Shown here: piece after piece, positions 34,504 through 42,092 of the stretch
Layout of the letters: each line of letters starts with the position of its first letter
How positions within the stretch are numbered: position 1 is the first letter of the stretch
Source of the DNA: Ornithinibacillus xuwenensis
Lineage (GTDB): Bacteria > Bacillota > Bacilli > Bacillales > Amphibacillaceae
Assembly: GCF_039614845.1 (NCBI RefSeq)
Contig: NZ_JBDIML010000001.1
Location: forward strand, 930,001-994,000
Direction of reading: 5' to 3'
DNA: 64,000 nucleotides
Program-made: the position numbers and the translations under genes
The notes under the pieces: model-generated
Database searches by the model: none
The model's input: the letters and a program-made list of their open reading frames with translations, nothing else
What the model was told of the DNA's origin: nothing

Positions 34504-36294
34504 TTATAACGAAATAAACTCTTCTACATCCTTCACACAAAGTGCAATGGCATCTTCCCAGAAGTCTGGCTTAGTCAGGTCAACATTTAAATGCTTCTTA
34601 GCGAGGTCTTCTACATCCATGCGACCAGTGTCTCGTAATAATGCTATATAGTCATCTTCAAAACTCTTATCACTCTTTTGTGCATGTGCATAGATTCCTA
34701 AACTAAACAGATAACCGAAAGTATATGGGAAGTTGTAGAATGGTGTACCTGTTATATGGAAGTGTAGTTTTGATGACCAGAAATTTGGATCATACTCTTC
34801 TAGTGCATCACAGTACGCTTCCTTCTGAGCCTCTAACATTAATTCATTTAAACGATTTACAGATACCATTCCTTGTTTTCTTTCTTCATAAAATCTAGTT
34901 TCAAACAAGAATCTTGCATGGATATTCATAAAGAAAGCAATACTGCGTTGTACTTTGTCCTCTAGCAATTCTCTTTTTTCTTCTTTACTTTCTGCACTCT
35001 TAACGGACGCATCTGCAACAATCATTTCAGCGAAGGTTGAAGCCGTTTCTGCTACATTCATTGCATAGCCTTGATTTAATCCATGAATATCATTCATAAC
35101 ATGCTGATGATAGGCATGACCTAATTCATGGGCAAGTGTTGAGATATTCGATGAAGTTCCAGAATACGTCATAAACACACGTGTTTGTTCACTATCTGGG
35201 AAGCTTGTACAGAATCCACCTGGGCGTTTTCCAGCGCGATCTTCCGCTTCAATCCATCGTTTCTCAAAAGCATTCTTAGAAAAGTCAGCCATTTTGGGAC
35301 TAAACTCAGCAAAATGCTTTAAGATGAAATTTGCTCCATCTGTATAGGAAGATGTCTTCACTGAATTCGATAAAGGTGCACCAATATCGTATATGCTTAG
35401 CTTGTCTTTTCCAAGAAGCTCTGCTTTTTTATTTAGATAATTAACGAAATGCTTCTTGTTATTTGTAATAGCATTCCACATTGCATCTAATGTCTCTTGT
35501 TTCATACGATTAATTGAAAGTGGTTCCTTTAGTACATTATCCCAACCACGATGTTTATATTTTTGGATGCGGAATCCCGCTAGATGATTTAATGTCTGAC
35601 TAAACAAATCTGCATTACTTTCCCAAGCCTTGCTAATTTGTTGAAATACATGCTTACGAAATTCGGGATCAGGATTACTTAATTTATTTGCTGCTTGTCC
35701 TACCGAATACGATTTTACTTCGCCATCCTCTTCGATGTCGACCGACATATTTCCTACAATCGTTTCATACATTTGCCCCCATGCATGGTAACCATCTACT
35801 GCAAGGTCATTTATTAGCACTTCTTGTTCTGATGTTAGTAATTCCTTAGCTGCCTCTCTTGTTTCATTTAATACAAATGAAACCTCTTGTAAGGAATCAT
35901 GTTGTAACACATTCTTCCATGCTTCATCTGGTATGGATGCAAGCTTTTGATTTAATACGGTACGAATACCACCCATTTTCGCTCCTAATGCCGTACGTTT
36001 CCCAACTAATAGTTTAGCATTTGCGTCTTTTACATTCTGTGCACTCAAGCAGCTTATAAAAGCAAATGATTCACGTAGTTTTTTCATCGCAGTTTCTAGT
36101 TGCGTCACAATGTTAGATAGCGTAGACATATTATTTTCTATATCATTTGGATCAAAATCTTGTACAGATGTAGATAATTCTTCCATTCTAGATTGTACAT
36201 CTTCTAAATAAGTTTGAAACTCATTTGAATCGCTTCCTCCTGGAAATATCACATCCAAATCCCAAGTTTTCTCGTATTCTCTCGTGTATTGCAT
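34504..36294 (-). CDS. M3-family oligoendopeptidase F-like metallopeptidase
   Basis: The 596-residue cytoplasmic peptidase carries the zinc motif HELGH (His389, Glu390, His393) followed by AYHQHVM. The YxxGTPFYNFPYTFGYLFSLG region is typical of the PepF C-terminus. It degrades short peptides such as those imported by Opp systems. It is monocistronic. In Bacillus, PepF-type enzymes can also affect signalling peptides, worth noting given the peptide gene at 51235. Confidence 0.9.
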   Translation of the reverse strand: MQYTREYEKTWDLDVIFPGGSDSNEFQTYLEDVQSRMEELSTSVQDFDPNDIENNMSTLSNIVTQLETAMKKLRESFAFISCLSAQNVKDANAKLLVGKRTALGAKMGGIRTVLNQKLASIPDEAWKNVLQHDSLQEVSFVLNETREAAKELLTSEQEVLINDLAVDGYHAWGQMYETIVGNMSVDIEEDGEVKSYSVGQAANKLSNPDPEFRKHVFQQISKAWESNADLFSQTLNHLAGFRIQKYKHRGWDNVLKEPLSINRMKQETLDAMWNAITNNKKHFVNYLNKKAELLGKDKLSIYDIGAPLSNSVKTSSYTDGANFILKHFAEFSPKMADFSKNAFEKRWIEAEDRAGKRPGGFCTSFPDSEQTRVFMTYSGTSSNISTLAHELGHAYHQHVMNDIHGLNQGYAMNVAETASTFAEMIVADASVKSAESKEEKRELLEDKVQRSIAFFMNIHARFLFETRFYEERKQGMVSVNRLNELMLEAQKEAYCDALEEYDPNFWSSKLHFHITGTPFYNFPYTFGYLFSLGIYAHAQKSDKSFEDDYIALLRDTGRMDVEDLAKKHLNVDLTKPDFWEDAIALCVKDVEEFISL

Positions 36295-36422
36295 CTAATC
36301 TCTCCTTAATTTTTTATAGTTAGAATTATTTCTATATTAACAATAAGTTTAACATTTTTCACTAGATATATTTGGAATTCCGAAATATTTTTTTCTCGAA
36401 ATATTATTTATCCGAAATAAAT

Positions 36423-36447
36423 CCCTCCTCATTCGGAATGAGGAGGG
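36423..36447 (-). terminator. Terminator of the amidase gene
   Basis: CCCTCCTCATT (36423-36433) pairs with AATGAGGAGGG (36437-36447) around a 3-nt loop; the minus strand continues ATTTATTT. Confidence 0.8.
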
Positions 36448-36455
36448 AACTTATT

Positions 36456-37898
36456 TTAACTCGTTGTAATGGTTGCACCAGTATTAGGATGCGCATAGAT
36501 TTGTACCCTACCGAAATCTCTTGTTTCTATAATATATACATGTGCCTGAGTAGTACCTAATACTTTATAGGATAATCCACCAAATTTTGCTGGATTTAAA
36601 AATCCCTTTTCATTTCCTTTAACAGGTTCAACATCTAATGGATAAACGCGCCAGGAATTTTCAGTAGCTGGCAAGTTTAATATTCTTTGATCAGTTGTAG
36701 CTTGAGAATCTGTAGTTTCCGTTCGGTTATCATCATCACGGATACTAGCCCCTGTACTAGGATGTGCATAGATTTGTACCCTGCCAAAATCACTTGTTTG
36801 TATGACGTAAACATGTGCCTGTGTTCTTCCTAGAATTTCATAGGTTAAGCCACCAAACTTAGCCGGATTAAGGAATCCTTTTTCATTTCCTTTAGTCGGT
36901 GTAACACCTAATGGATATACTCTCCAAGAATTTTCACTTGCAGGTAAGTGTAAATGCTTTCCTGTTGAACTATCTGTGGTCGGACTGTTCGGAGTCTCAA
37001 TATTATTATTCGATTGTTGACTACTGCTTCGATTAATAGTAGCACCTGTACTGGAGTGACCATATATTTGCACGCTTCCAAAATCCTTTGTTTCAATGAT
37101 ATAAACATGTGGAGTTGTTCTTCCTAATACCTCATAGGTTAATCCACCAAATTTTGCTGGGTTTAGGAAACCAACTTCATTCCCCTTTGTTGGTGCTACA
37201 TCTAAGGGGTATACCCTCCATGAATTTGCAGATGCTGGCAAGTGAATATATTCACCCGTTTTTCCACCTGGTTCACTATCCGTTTGGTTAGGACTAGGGT
37301 TTACTGGCATTTCAACATGTTCAAAGTCACCTGAAGGATTTCGATACGAATAACCAGAAAACTCACAAAACGCCTTCACAACTGCTTCCGCATATACGAG
37401 GTGTTTTTCTCGTAATTGTTGTACATCGTCTCCAGGTGAATCCGCAAAGCCGTATTCGATAATATTTGTTACAACCGTTCCGGTATCGCGAATCATAAAA
37501 TAATAATCTTGATTCGGGTTACCTGGTAATGTTCTTGTAAAAACACGGCGAACATTTTGACCTGCTCTACGAATTTCTGAAGCTATTTCTTCTGCCATTG
37601 CCTTACCATCATAAATAGAATGAATCACTTCTGCACCATCTCCACCACCTGCATTTAGATGATTCGAGTGGCAATATTTTGCACCGCTTTCCCTTACAAT
37701 TCTAGTACGTTGTTCGGGAGATAAGGTTCGGTCAGTAGTTCTAGTAATGGCTACAGGAACACCTAACTCTTTATATCTTTCATATTGATATAAAGAAATT
37801 TTTAATGCTAAGTCCTTTTCCTTCCAAAATCGATTGGTGCCACCTCCGGGGTCATTACCTCCATGTCCAGGATCAATGATTAAGATCGATCTTACCAT
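36456..37898 (-). CDS. N-acetylmuramoyl-L-alanine amidase (Amidase_3) with three C-terminal repeats
   Basis: Residues 1-180 are an Amidase_3 domain with zinc ligands His12 (DPGHGGND), His80 (HSNHLNAGG) and catalytic Glu148 (NIIEYGFAD). Residues 217-477 contain three near-identical units of about 70 residues (NSWRVYPL, GFLNPAKFGGLTYEVLG, HVYIIET, FGRVQIY) joined by Ser/Thr/Asn-rich linkers, probably cell-wall-binding SH3-like domains. There is no signal peptide. It is overlapped by a holin gene upstream, the arrangement of a phage endolysin. It cleaves the glycan-peptide amide bond in peptidoglycan. Confidence 0.92.
   Translation of the reverse strand: MVRSILIIDPGHGGNDPGGGTNRFWKEKDLALKISLYQYERYKELGVPVAITRTTDRTLSPEQRTRIVRESGAKYCHSNHLNAGGGDGAEVIHSIYDGKAMAEEIASEIRRAGQNVRRVFTRTLPGNPNQDYYFMIRDTGTVVTNIIEYGFADSPGDDVQQLREKHLVYAEAVVKAFCEFSGYSYRNPSGDFEHVEMPVNPSPNQTDSEPGGKTGEYIHLPASANSWRVYPLDVAPTKGNEVGFLNPAKFGGLTYEVLGRTTPHVYIIETKDFGSVQIYGHSSTGATINRSSSQQSNNNIETPNSPTTDSSTGKHLHLPASENSWRVYPLGVTPTKGNEKGFLNPAKFGGLTYEILGRTQAHVYVIQTSDFGRVQIYAHPSTGASIRDDDNRTETTDSQATTDQRILNLPATENSWRVYPLDVEPVKGNEKGFLNPAKFGGLSYKVLGTTQAHVYIIETRDFGRVQIYAHPNTGATITTS
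36468..37247 (-). repeat. Three tandem domain-coding repeats inside the amidase gene
   Basis: The segments 37035-37247, 36741-36953 and 36468-36680 (about 213 bp each) encode near-identical protein units, separated by variable linkers. They are in-frame duplications that could recombine to change domain number. Confidence 0.85.
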
Positions 37899-38148
37899 TT
37901 GTTTTCCTCTCCTTTACCTTAATTAATCCCTTTTCTCGTAATGTCTCCCTCTGTTCTTTACCTCTCTTTGTTATATAGTTATTTTTAAACCAGGCAATTA
38001 GTGCAGTAATTGTAGTAAAAAGTGAAGCAATTAACTGTTCTACTGTTTCACTATCAATCGGAAGTGGCGACTTTCCAAAAATAACAAGTATTTGGTTCAT
38101 AAGTGCTAAAAACAAAACTGATGTGCGAATTACTGTACCTTTATCCAC
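37873..38148 (-). CDS. XhlB-like phage holin
   Basis: The 91-residue protein starts MDKGTVIRTSVLFLALMNQI and contains IGKSPLPID-like and LIAWFKNNYITKRGKEQRE segments, matching the PBSX XhlB holin family. It has one to two membrane helices and a basic tail. GTG start follows AGGAGGTGA. The gene overlaps the amidase start by 26 bp. Holins release endolysins by membrane permeabilisation; no other phage genes are nearby. Confidence 0.88.
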   Translation of the reverse strand: MDKGTVIRTSVLFLALMNQILVIFGKSPLPIDSETVEQLIASLFTTITALIAWFKNNYITKRGKEQRETLREKGLIKVKERKTNGKIDLNH

Positions 38149-38152
38149 CCTT

Positions 38153-38224
38153 TCACCTCCTTTTTTGTTCTACGGTATTATCTTCAACTAATACTTCTAC
38201 GGGAACGGTGTATACCCATTTCAC
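38153..38224 (-). CDS. 23-residue ORF at the head of the holin-amidase cassette
   Basis: The GTG at 38224 has AGGAG eight bases upstream; the product MKWVYTVPVEVLVEDNTVEQ ends KRR. Its TGA overlaps the AGGAGGTGA site of the holin gene, so it could be a translational leader. The start could alternatively be ATG 38230. No family is recognised. Real expression is plausible but unproven. Confidence 0.45.
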   Translation of the reverse strand: MKWVYTVPVEVLVEDNTVEQKRR

Positions 38225-38303
38225 GTTCATCACTCCTATAATCGTATAATTTATTCATTACGGAGCGAAACTAGCATTACTATTCTATTAGCAGCATATA
38301 TTC

Positions 38304-38326
38304 TTAATTAATAATATTTTAATTAA
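38304..38326 (+). repeat. Inverted repeat upstream of the yceI-like promoter
   Basis: Two TTAATTAA octamers (38304-38311 and 38319-38326) are separated by 7 bp, ending seven bases before the -35 box. Confidence 0.4.
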
Positions 38327-38332
38327 AGAGTC

Positions 38333-38361
38333 TTGACTTAAGTTAATTATCAATATATACT
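38333..38361 (+). promoter_or_regulatory. SigA-type promoter of the YceI-family gene
   Basis: TTGACT (38333-38338) and TATACT (38356-38361) are spaced by 17 bp. Confidence 0.75.
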
Positions 38362-38381
38362 TAGTAACATAAAGTAACTAA
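38361..38381 (+). promoter_or_regulatory. Candidate operator at the transcription start of the YceI-family gene
   Basis: The 21-bp element TTAGTnACnTnAnGTnACTAA is an imperfect dyad and begins immediately downstream of the -10 box. Its position fits a repressor site, such as a MarR-type regulator. The regulator is not known. Confidence 0.45.
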
Positions 38382-38416
38382 AGTATTAAATATTATTTTT
38401 GGAGGGGATTATTAAC

Positions 38417-38950
38417 ATGACGAAAGCAGTATGGGCAGTAGATAAAGGACATAGTTCATTGGAATTTACTGTAAAACACATGATGATGTCTAAAGTTAAA
38501 GGGGTATTCACTGAGTTTGATGCTACAGTGGAAGCTGATGTTAATGACTTAACTGACGCAAAAATTGAGTTTACAGTGGATCTAAGTAGTATTGATACAC
38601 GTAAAGAGGACCGAGATAATCATCTGCGTTCTGCGGATTTCTTCGATGTGGAGAACTATCCTAACATGACATTTGTAGCAACCAATATCAAGAAAACAGA
38701 TGAGAACGAATATGATGTAACTGGTGATTTATCTATTCATGGGGTTACAAAACCAGTAACTTTTGAAGTCACTGTGGAAGGCGTACACAAGGATCCATGG
38801 GGTAATGAAGTAGCAGGATTTAGCGGAGAAGGTAAACTAAACCGTAAGGAATTTGGTTTAGTATGGAACGCTGCACTTGAAACTGGTGGAGTACTTGTTG
38901 GGGAAGATGTTAAAATTAACATTGAATTAGAAGCTCATAAACAAGCATAA
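38417..38950 (+). CDS. YceI-family lipocalin-like protein
   Basis: The start at ATG 38417 has GGAGGGG nine bases upstream. The 177-residue protein shows the YceI pattern DKGHSSLEFTVKHMMMSKVK, then RSADFFDVENYPNMTF and GVTKPVTFEV. YceI proteins form a lipocalin-like beta barrel that binds isoprenoid-type lipids. There is no signal peptide, so it is cytoplasmic, as in other Firmicutes. It is monocistronic with its own promoter, operator-like dyad and terminator. Confidence 0.92.
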   Translation: MTKAVWAVDKGHSSLEFTVKHMMMSKVKGVFTEFDATVEADVNDLTDAKIEFTVDLSSIDTRKEDRDNHLRSADFFDVENYPNMTFVATNIKKTDENEYDVTGDLSIHGVTKPVTFEVTVEGVHKDPWGNEVAGFSGEGKLNRKEFGLVWNAALETGGVLVGEDVKINIELEAHKQA

Positions 38951-38955
38951 AGGTT

Positions 38956-38982
38956 AAAAAGCGTCCTAACGGGCGCTTTTTT
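38956..38982 (+). terminator. Terminator of the YceI-family gene
   Basis: AAAAAGCG and CGCTTTTTT arms enclose a short CC/GG-closed loop with one mismatch. Confidence 0.85.
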
Positions 38983-38992
38983 AGCATTCATT

Positions 38993-39856
38993 TCAATTAT
39001 TTTTCACCTCTACAGAATCAGAGGAAAAAATGCGTACGATCATTTTTCCATCTAAAGCTTTAGCACGGATCAAAACAGGGTGACTGTATTCATTTTTAAA
39101 TACAAAATCTGGTCCCCACCAACTGACAGTCGCATCTTTACCTGGTGGAACATAGGGTACATTCCTACTATGAGAGTAGCGTTCTACAATTTTAATCCCA
39201 TCAATCGAAACAGCATTGAATAATGTAGATGAAACTTGGCAGATTCCACCTCCAATATCCTCTGAGAGCTCTCCCCTGACTATAACTGGAGCACGTTTAT
39301 ATCCTCTCTCTTTTGTTCGTTTTCCTACAGCCTTATTAAACGAAAAACTTTCCCCAGGGAACACAACTTGATTATTAATGGCATCAGCTGCCAATTGGAT
39401 ATTATGTGCTCGCTCTTTATTACTTGTACGGTAGTAGGTTAAATAATGCCCCAATTCATTGGTTCGGATGTCGGATAATAATTCACTATCTACTCTCGGA
39501 TAGACAGCCTTCTTGGGTAATTTCATTTCAAATGTAACATCACTATAAAAAAACGCATAAAAAAACCGTAAAAAGCCCTCACGATCCAACGTTTCCCCCT
39601 TTTTCTCAGGGACTATTGTCCAAGAGTCATCTAAAGTGGCATTTACCCCAGGTTCGTAAACCTGTTCCTCAATTCGATTAAGCAATAACCGCAATTTCTC
39701 TTGATCAATAAATCCAGAATCTATGTAATGTAAGGAAAAATGTTCTCGAATAATAGTTTCATTTACATTGTCATCGGTGATAATGAGTTCATTAGCAAAA
39801 GCAACATCTGTTGATAGTAATAATAATAAAAATAAGAATAGAATAGTCCTTTTCAT
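38993..39856 (-). CDS. Secreted VanW-family protein
   Basis: The 287-residue protein has a signal peptide (MKRTILFLFLLLLLSTDVAF), a peptidoglycan-binding-type linker domain, and a C-terminal VanW domain (about 150-285) with GGGICQVSSTLFNA and YSHSRNVPYVPPGKDATVSW. AAGGAGGG precedes the ATG. VanW domains occur in some vancomycin clusters but also widely in Bacillus envelope proteins (YoaR-like). The molecular role is unknown and no resistance genes are adjacent. Confidence 0.85.
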   Translation of the reverse strand: MKRTILFLFLLLLLSTDVAFANELIITDDNVNETIIREHFSLHYIDSGFIDQEKLRLLLNRIEEQVYEPGVNATLDDSWTIVPEKKGETLDREGFLRFFYAFFYSDVTFEMKLPKKAVYPRVDSELLSDIRTNELGHYLTYYRTSNKERAHNIQLAADAINNQVVFPGESFSFNKAVGKRTKERGYKRAPVIVRGELSEDIGGGICQVSSTLFNAVSIDGIKIVERYSHSRNVPYVPPGKDATVSWWGPDFVFKNEYSHPVLIRAKALDGKMIVRIFSSDSVEVKNN

Positions 39857-39908
39857 ACGCTATCCCTCCTTATCTTATTATTAGAAAAAGCCAGCATTTC
39901 ATGTATAC

Positions 39909-39943
39909 AAAAACCACCTCACTATTTAAGTAAGGTGGTTTTT
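39909..39943 (-). terminator. Terminator downstream of ndh and the 32-aa ORF
   Basis: AAAAACCACCT (39909-39919) pairs with AGGTGGTTTTT (39933-39943), continued by ACT/AGT inside the loop. Confidence 0.85.
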
Positions 39944-39944
39944 A

Positions 39945-40043
39945 TCATCTAAAATCTCGTTTATTTTCTAGGCTTCTACATACGATCATATATCCTATAA
40001 GAGAAGCCATTCCCGTTACCATCCAATAGAGCATCCTTCTCAT
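39945..40043 (-). CDS. 32-residue membrane peptide ORF
   Basis: The product MRRMLYWMVTGMASLIGYMI continues VCRSLENKRDFR. GAGGTG lies nine bases before the ATG at 40043. It has one hydrophobic helix and a basic tail. It starts 28 bp after the ndh stop and directly precedes the terminator, so it would be cotranscribed with ndh. No family is known. Confidence 0.45.
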   Translation of the reverse strand: MRRMLYWMVTGMASLIGYMIVCRSLENKRDFR

Positions 40044-40070
40044 GACATACAACACCTCTCTATATGTTAG

Positions 40071-41282
40071 CTAAAATGGACGAACCTTTCCTTTTTTCAA
40101 AAAGAGCTTCGGGCCGCCAAGCAAAAATAAATATCGATCATCCACTACTTTCTTCATGGCTGCAGCTGTTTTACCAAATAACTTAGTTCCAGAAAAAATA
40201 GTCCCCATTCCATCTGTTACTCCTAGACTCGCAACTGTTCCCTTATCACTGAATACAAAATCCTCCAGTGGTTCTTGATTTAGAAGTGCTTTTATATTAT
40301 TACCACATGTAGATGCATGCTGCATTGCTGCTTGTGCAGTTGGTGGATATGGTCTATTTTCTACCTTATTCATGACCCAAGCGCAATCTCCAAGAATGAA
40401 TATATTTTCATAACCAGGTGCTCGTAAATCACTATTAACCGTTACTTTACCTTTTGTTAGTTCAAATCCAGACTTACCAAGGATAGAATTTCCTGTTACC
40501 CCTCCAGTCCAGACTATTGTACCGGCCTTGATTAATTCATTATCATCGCCAACAAAAAAACCTTCTTCTGTACACTTCTTAATCCTTGCACCTTCTCGTA
40601 TCTCTGCACCACGTTCTTGTAGGGACTTTCTAGCATAAGCGACTAAGTTCTTATCAAATCCAGGTAATATAGTTGGAGATGCTTCTACATTAATAATTTT
40701 TGCTTTTCCTCTATCAATATCATATTTTCTACAAAGTTTCGGTACTTTTTCCACTAATTCTCCAACAAATTCGATACCAGTAAATCCGCCCCCGCCTACT
40801 AATATGGTAAGACTTGATTCGTCTGCATCTGGATCATTTTTATACTTCGCAAACTGGTACTCCATATGTTCACGGATTAGCTGACAGGATTCAAAATTTT
40901 CGATGAAAAAGGCATGTTCTTGCATACCCTCAATACCAAAAGTATTCGTTTCATAGCCTAAAGAAATTACCAAATAATCATAGGTTAATTCACTATTTTC
41001 CAACACAATACGATTTTCATCTTTTACAATTTCTACGACCGTATCGTAGATTAAACGAACTCGATTAGGACTAATAATATCACTAATCATAATTCTTGCT
41101 TGGTTTTGATTGATTGTTCCTGCCGCAACCTCATGTAACCAAGTGGTTTGATAATGATAGTTATGTTTATTGACTAGAATTATTTCTGCTTCTTCAGGAG
41201 AAAGATTTTTCATCAATTTTTTCGTTGTCATCATGCCCGCATAACCAGCACCTAGCACAACGATTCTAGGCTTTGTACTCAT
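40071..41282 (-). CDS. Type II NADH dehydrogenase-like FAD oxidoreductase (YumB-like)
   Basis: The start at ATG 41282 has AAGGGTG nine bases upstream; the frame is open to 41306. The 403-residue protein has the FAD GxGxxG motif VVLGAGYAGMMT near the N-terminus, an NADH GGGGFTGIE motif, and GDCAWVMN with PPTAQAAMQHA. It passes electrons from NADH to menaquinone without proton pumping. YumB and YutJ-type paralogues exist in Bacillus; which one this is cannot be fixed here. Confidence 0.88.
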   Translation of the reverse strand: MSTKPRIVVLGAGYAGMMTTKKLMKNLSPEEAEIILVNKHNYHYQTTWLHEVAAGTINQNQARIMISDIISPNRVRLIYDTVVEIVKDENRIVLENSELTYDYLVISLGYETNTFGIEGMQEHAFFIENFESCQLIREHMEYQFAKYKNDPDADESSLTILVGGGGFTGIEFVGELVEKVPKLCRKYDIDRGKAKIINVEASPTILPGFDKNLVAYARKSLQERGAEIREGARIKKCTEEGFFVGDDNELIKAGTIVWTGGVTGNSILGKSGFELTKGKVTVNSDLRAPGYENIFILGDCAWVMNKVENRPYPPTAQAAMQHASTCGNNIKALLNQEPLEDFVFSDKGTVASLGVTDGMGTIFSGTKLFGKTAAAMKKVVDDRYLFLLGGPKLFLKKGKVRPF

Positions 41283-41398
41283 GAATCGATTCACCCTTTT
41301 CACCAATTTAAAATCGTTTATTTACAGTTCCCATCACTAAAGATTACTCTATATAGTATTATGCATAAAGCGAAACTTCATTCCGCGTCAGATTTCTT

Positions 41399-41530
41399 TC
41401 ATATCTCAATGAAGATTAATTGACGGATAGTTTTTTCTTTCTGTTCTCCTAGATAATGACTGTCCGCTATAAGCAAGCTGTAATTATTTCCATTTAACCC
41501 CAAATACACTAATTCAATTAGAAATTTCAT
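41399..41530 (-). CDS. Possible 43-residue ORF
   Basis: The frame starts MKFLIELVYLGLNGNNYSLL behind TAGGAG with eight bases of spacing and ends TIRQLIFIEI. It lies divergent to the gene at 41587. No family or membrane helix is clear, and the support is only the ribosome binding site. Confidence 0.35.
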   Translation of the reverse strand: MKFLIELVYLGLNGNNYSLLIADSHYLGEQKEKTIRQLIFIEI

Positions 41531-41586
41531 CAATAAAACTCCTATTTTGAGTTGGACTAGCATATATATGAATTGGGGGGATCTTA

Positions 41587-42030
41587 ATGCCAATTGCAAA
41601 CATCAAAAACCTATCAATTGAAACAGAGCAACGCTTACATGCTGTTATAAAAAAGAAAAAGAAAAAAGATCGCTATGAATTCTTACGTAATACCTATTTA
41701 ATAGCTAGTTTATTGCTATTGTTGGGTTTCTTTGCTTTCCTTAATTTTGCCGAAATTGAAGCAAGCTTTGATCCTTTTTCTACCTTCGCTAATATAATCG
41801 TAAATCCATTCTACTTAATAATTATGGCACTAATTGCGCTTTTTTTTGTTTATCATAATTATTATCAAAAAAAGCTCAAGAAAGAGAAAGACAAATTAAA
41901 CGCCGTCAGGATTGAGGTTATTGATTATCTTGATGATTCAAAGAATATGAACTTACAGGAACAGGTAGCATTAATAAAAAAAGTTATGAAAGAGGAATAC
42001 GATATTAATCTATATGTAAAAAACAAATAA
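41587..42030 (+). CDS. Two-helix membrane protein, DUF2663/YpbF-like
   Basis: The 147-residue protein has a lysine-rich cytoplasmic start, two transmembrane helices (TYLIASLLLLLGFFAFLNFA and NPFYLIIMALIALFFVYH) and a basic coiled C-terminal tail. This layout resembles YpbF-type DUF2663 proteins of Bacillus. GGGGGGATC precedes the ATG. The function is unknown and the family call is tentative. Confidence 0.55.
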   Translation: MPIANIKNLSIETEQRLHAVIKKKKKKDRYEFLRNTYLIASLLLLLGFFAFLNFAEIEASFDPFSTFANIIVNPFYLIIMALIALFFVYHNYYQKKLKKEKDKLNAVRIEVIDYLDDSKNMNLQEQVALIKKVMKEEYDINLYVKNK

Positions 42031-42054
42031 TTGTCTTTAAACGAACAAAAGAGA

Positions 42055-42082
42055 AAACAGAGGTGCTCATACACCTCTGTTT
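42055..42082. terminator. Terminator between convergent genes
   Basis: AAACAGAGGTG (42055-42065) pairs with CACCTCTGTTT (42072-42082). Confidence 0.8.
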
Positions 42083-42092
42083 AACGAAACTA

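Noticed and set aside
36372..36560. Plus-strand 62-codon frame near the amidase terminator
   Set aside because: It overlaps the terminator and the antisense of the amidase end; no start signal.
36456..38224. Prophage
   Set aside because: Only a lysis-type cassette is present. There are no structural, replication, integrase or attachment-site signals in the flanks.
38993..39856. Vancomycin resistance locus from the VanW-domain protein
   Set aside because: VanW domains are common in Bacillus envelope proteins and no vanHAX-like genes are nearby.
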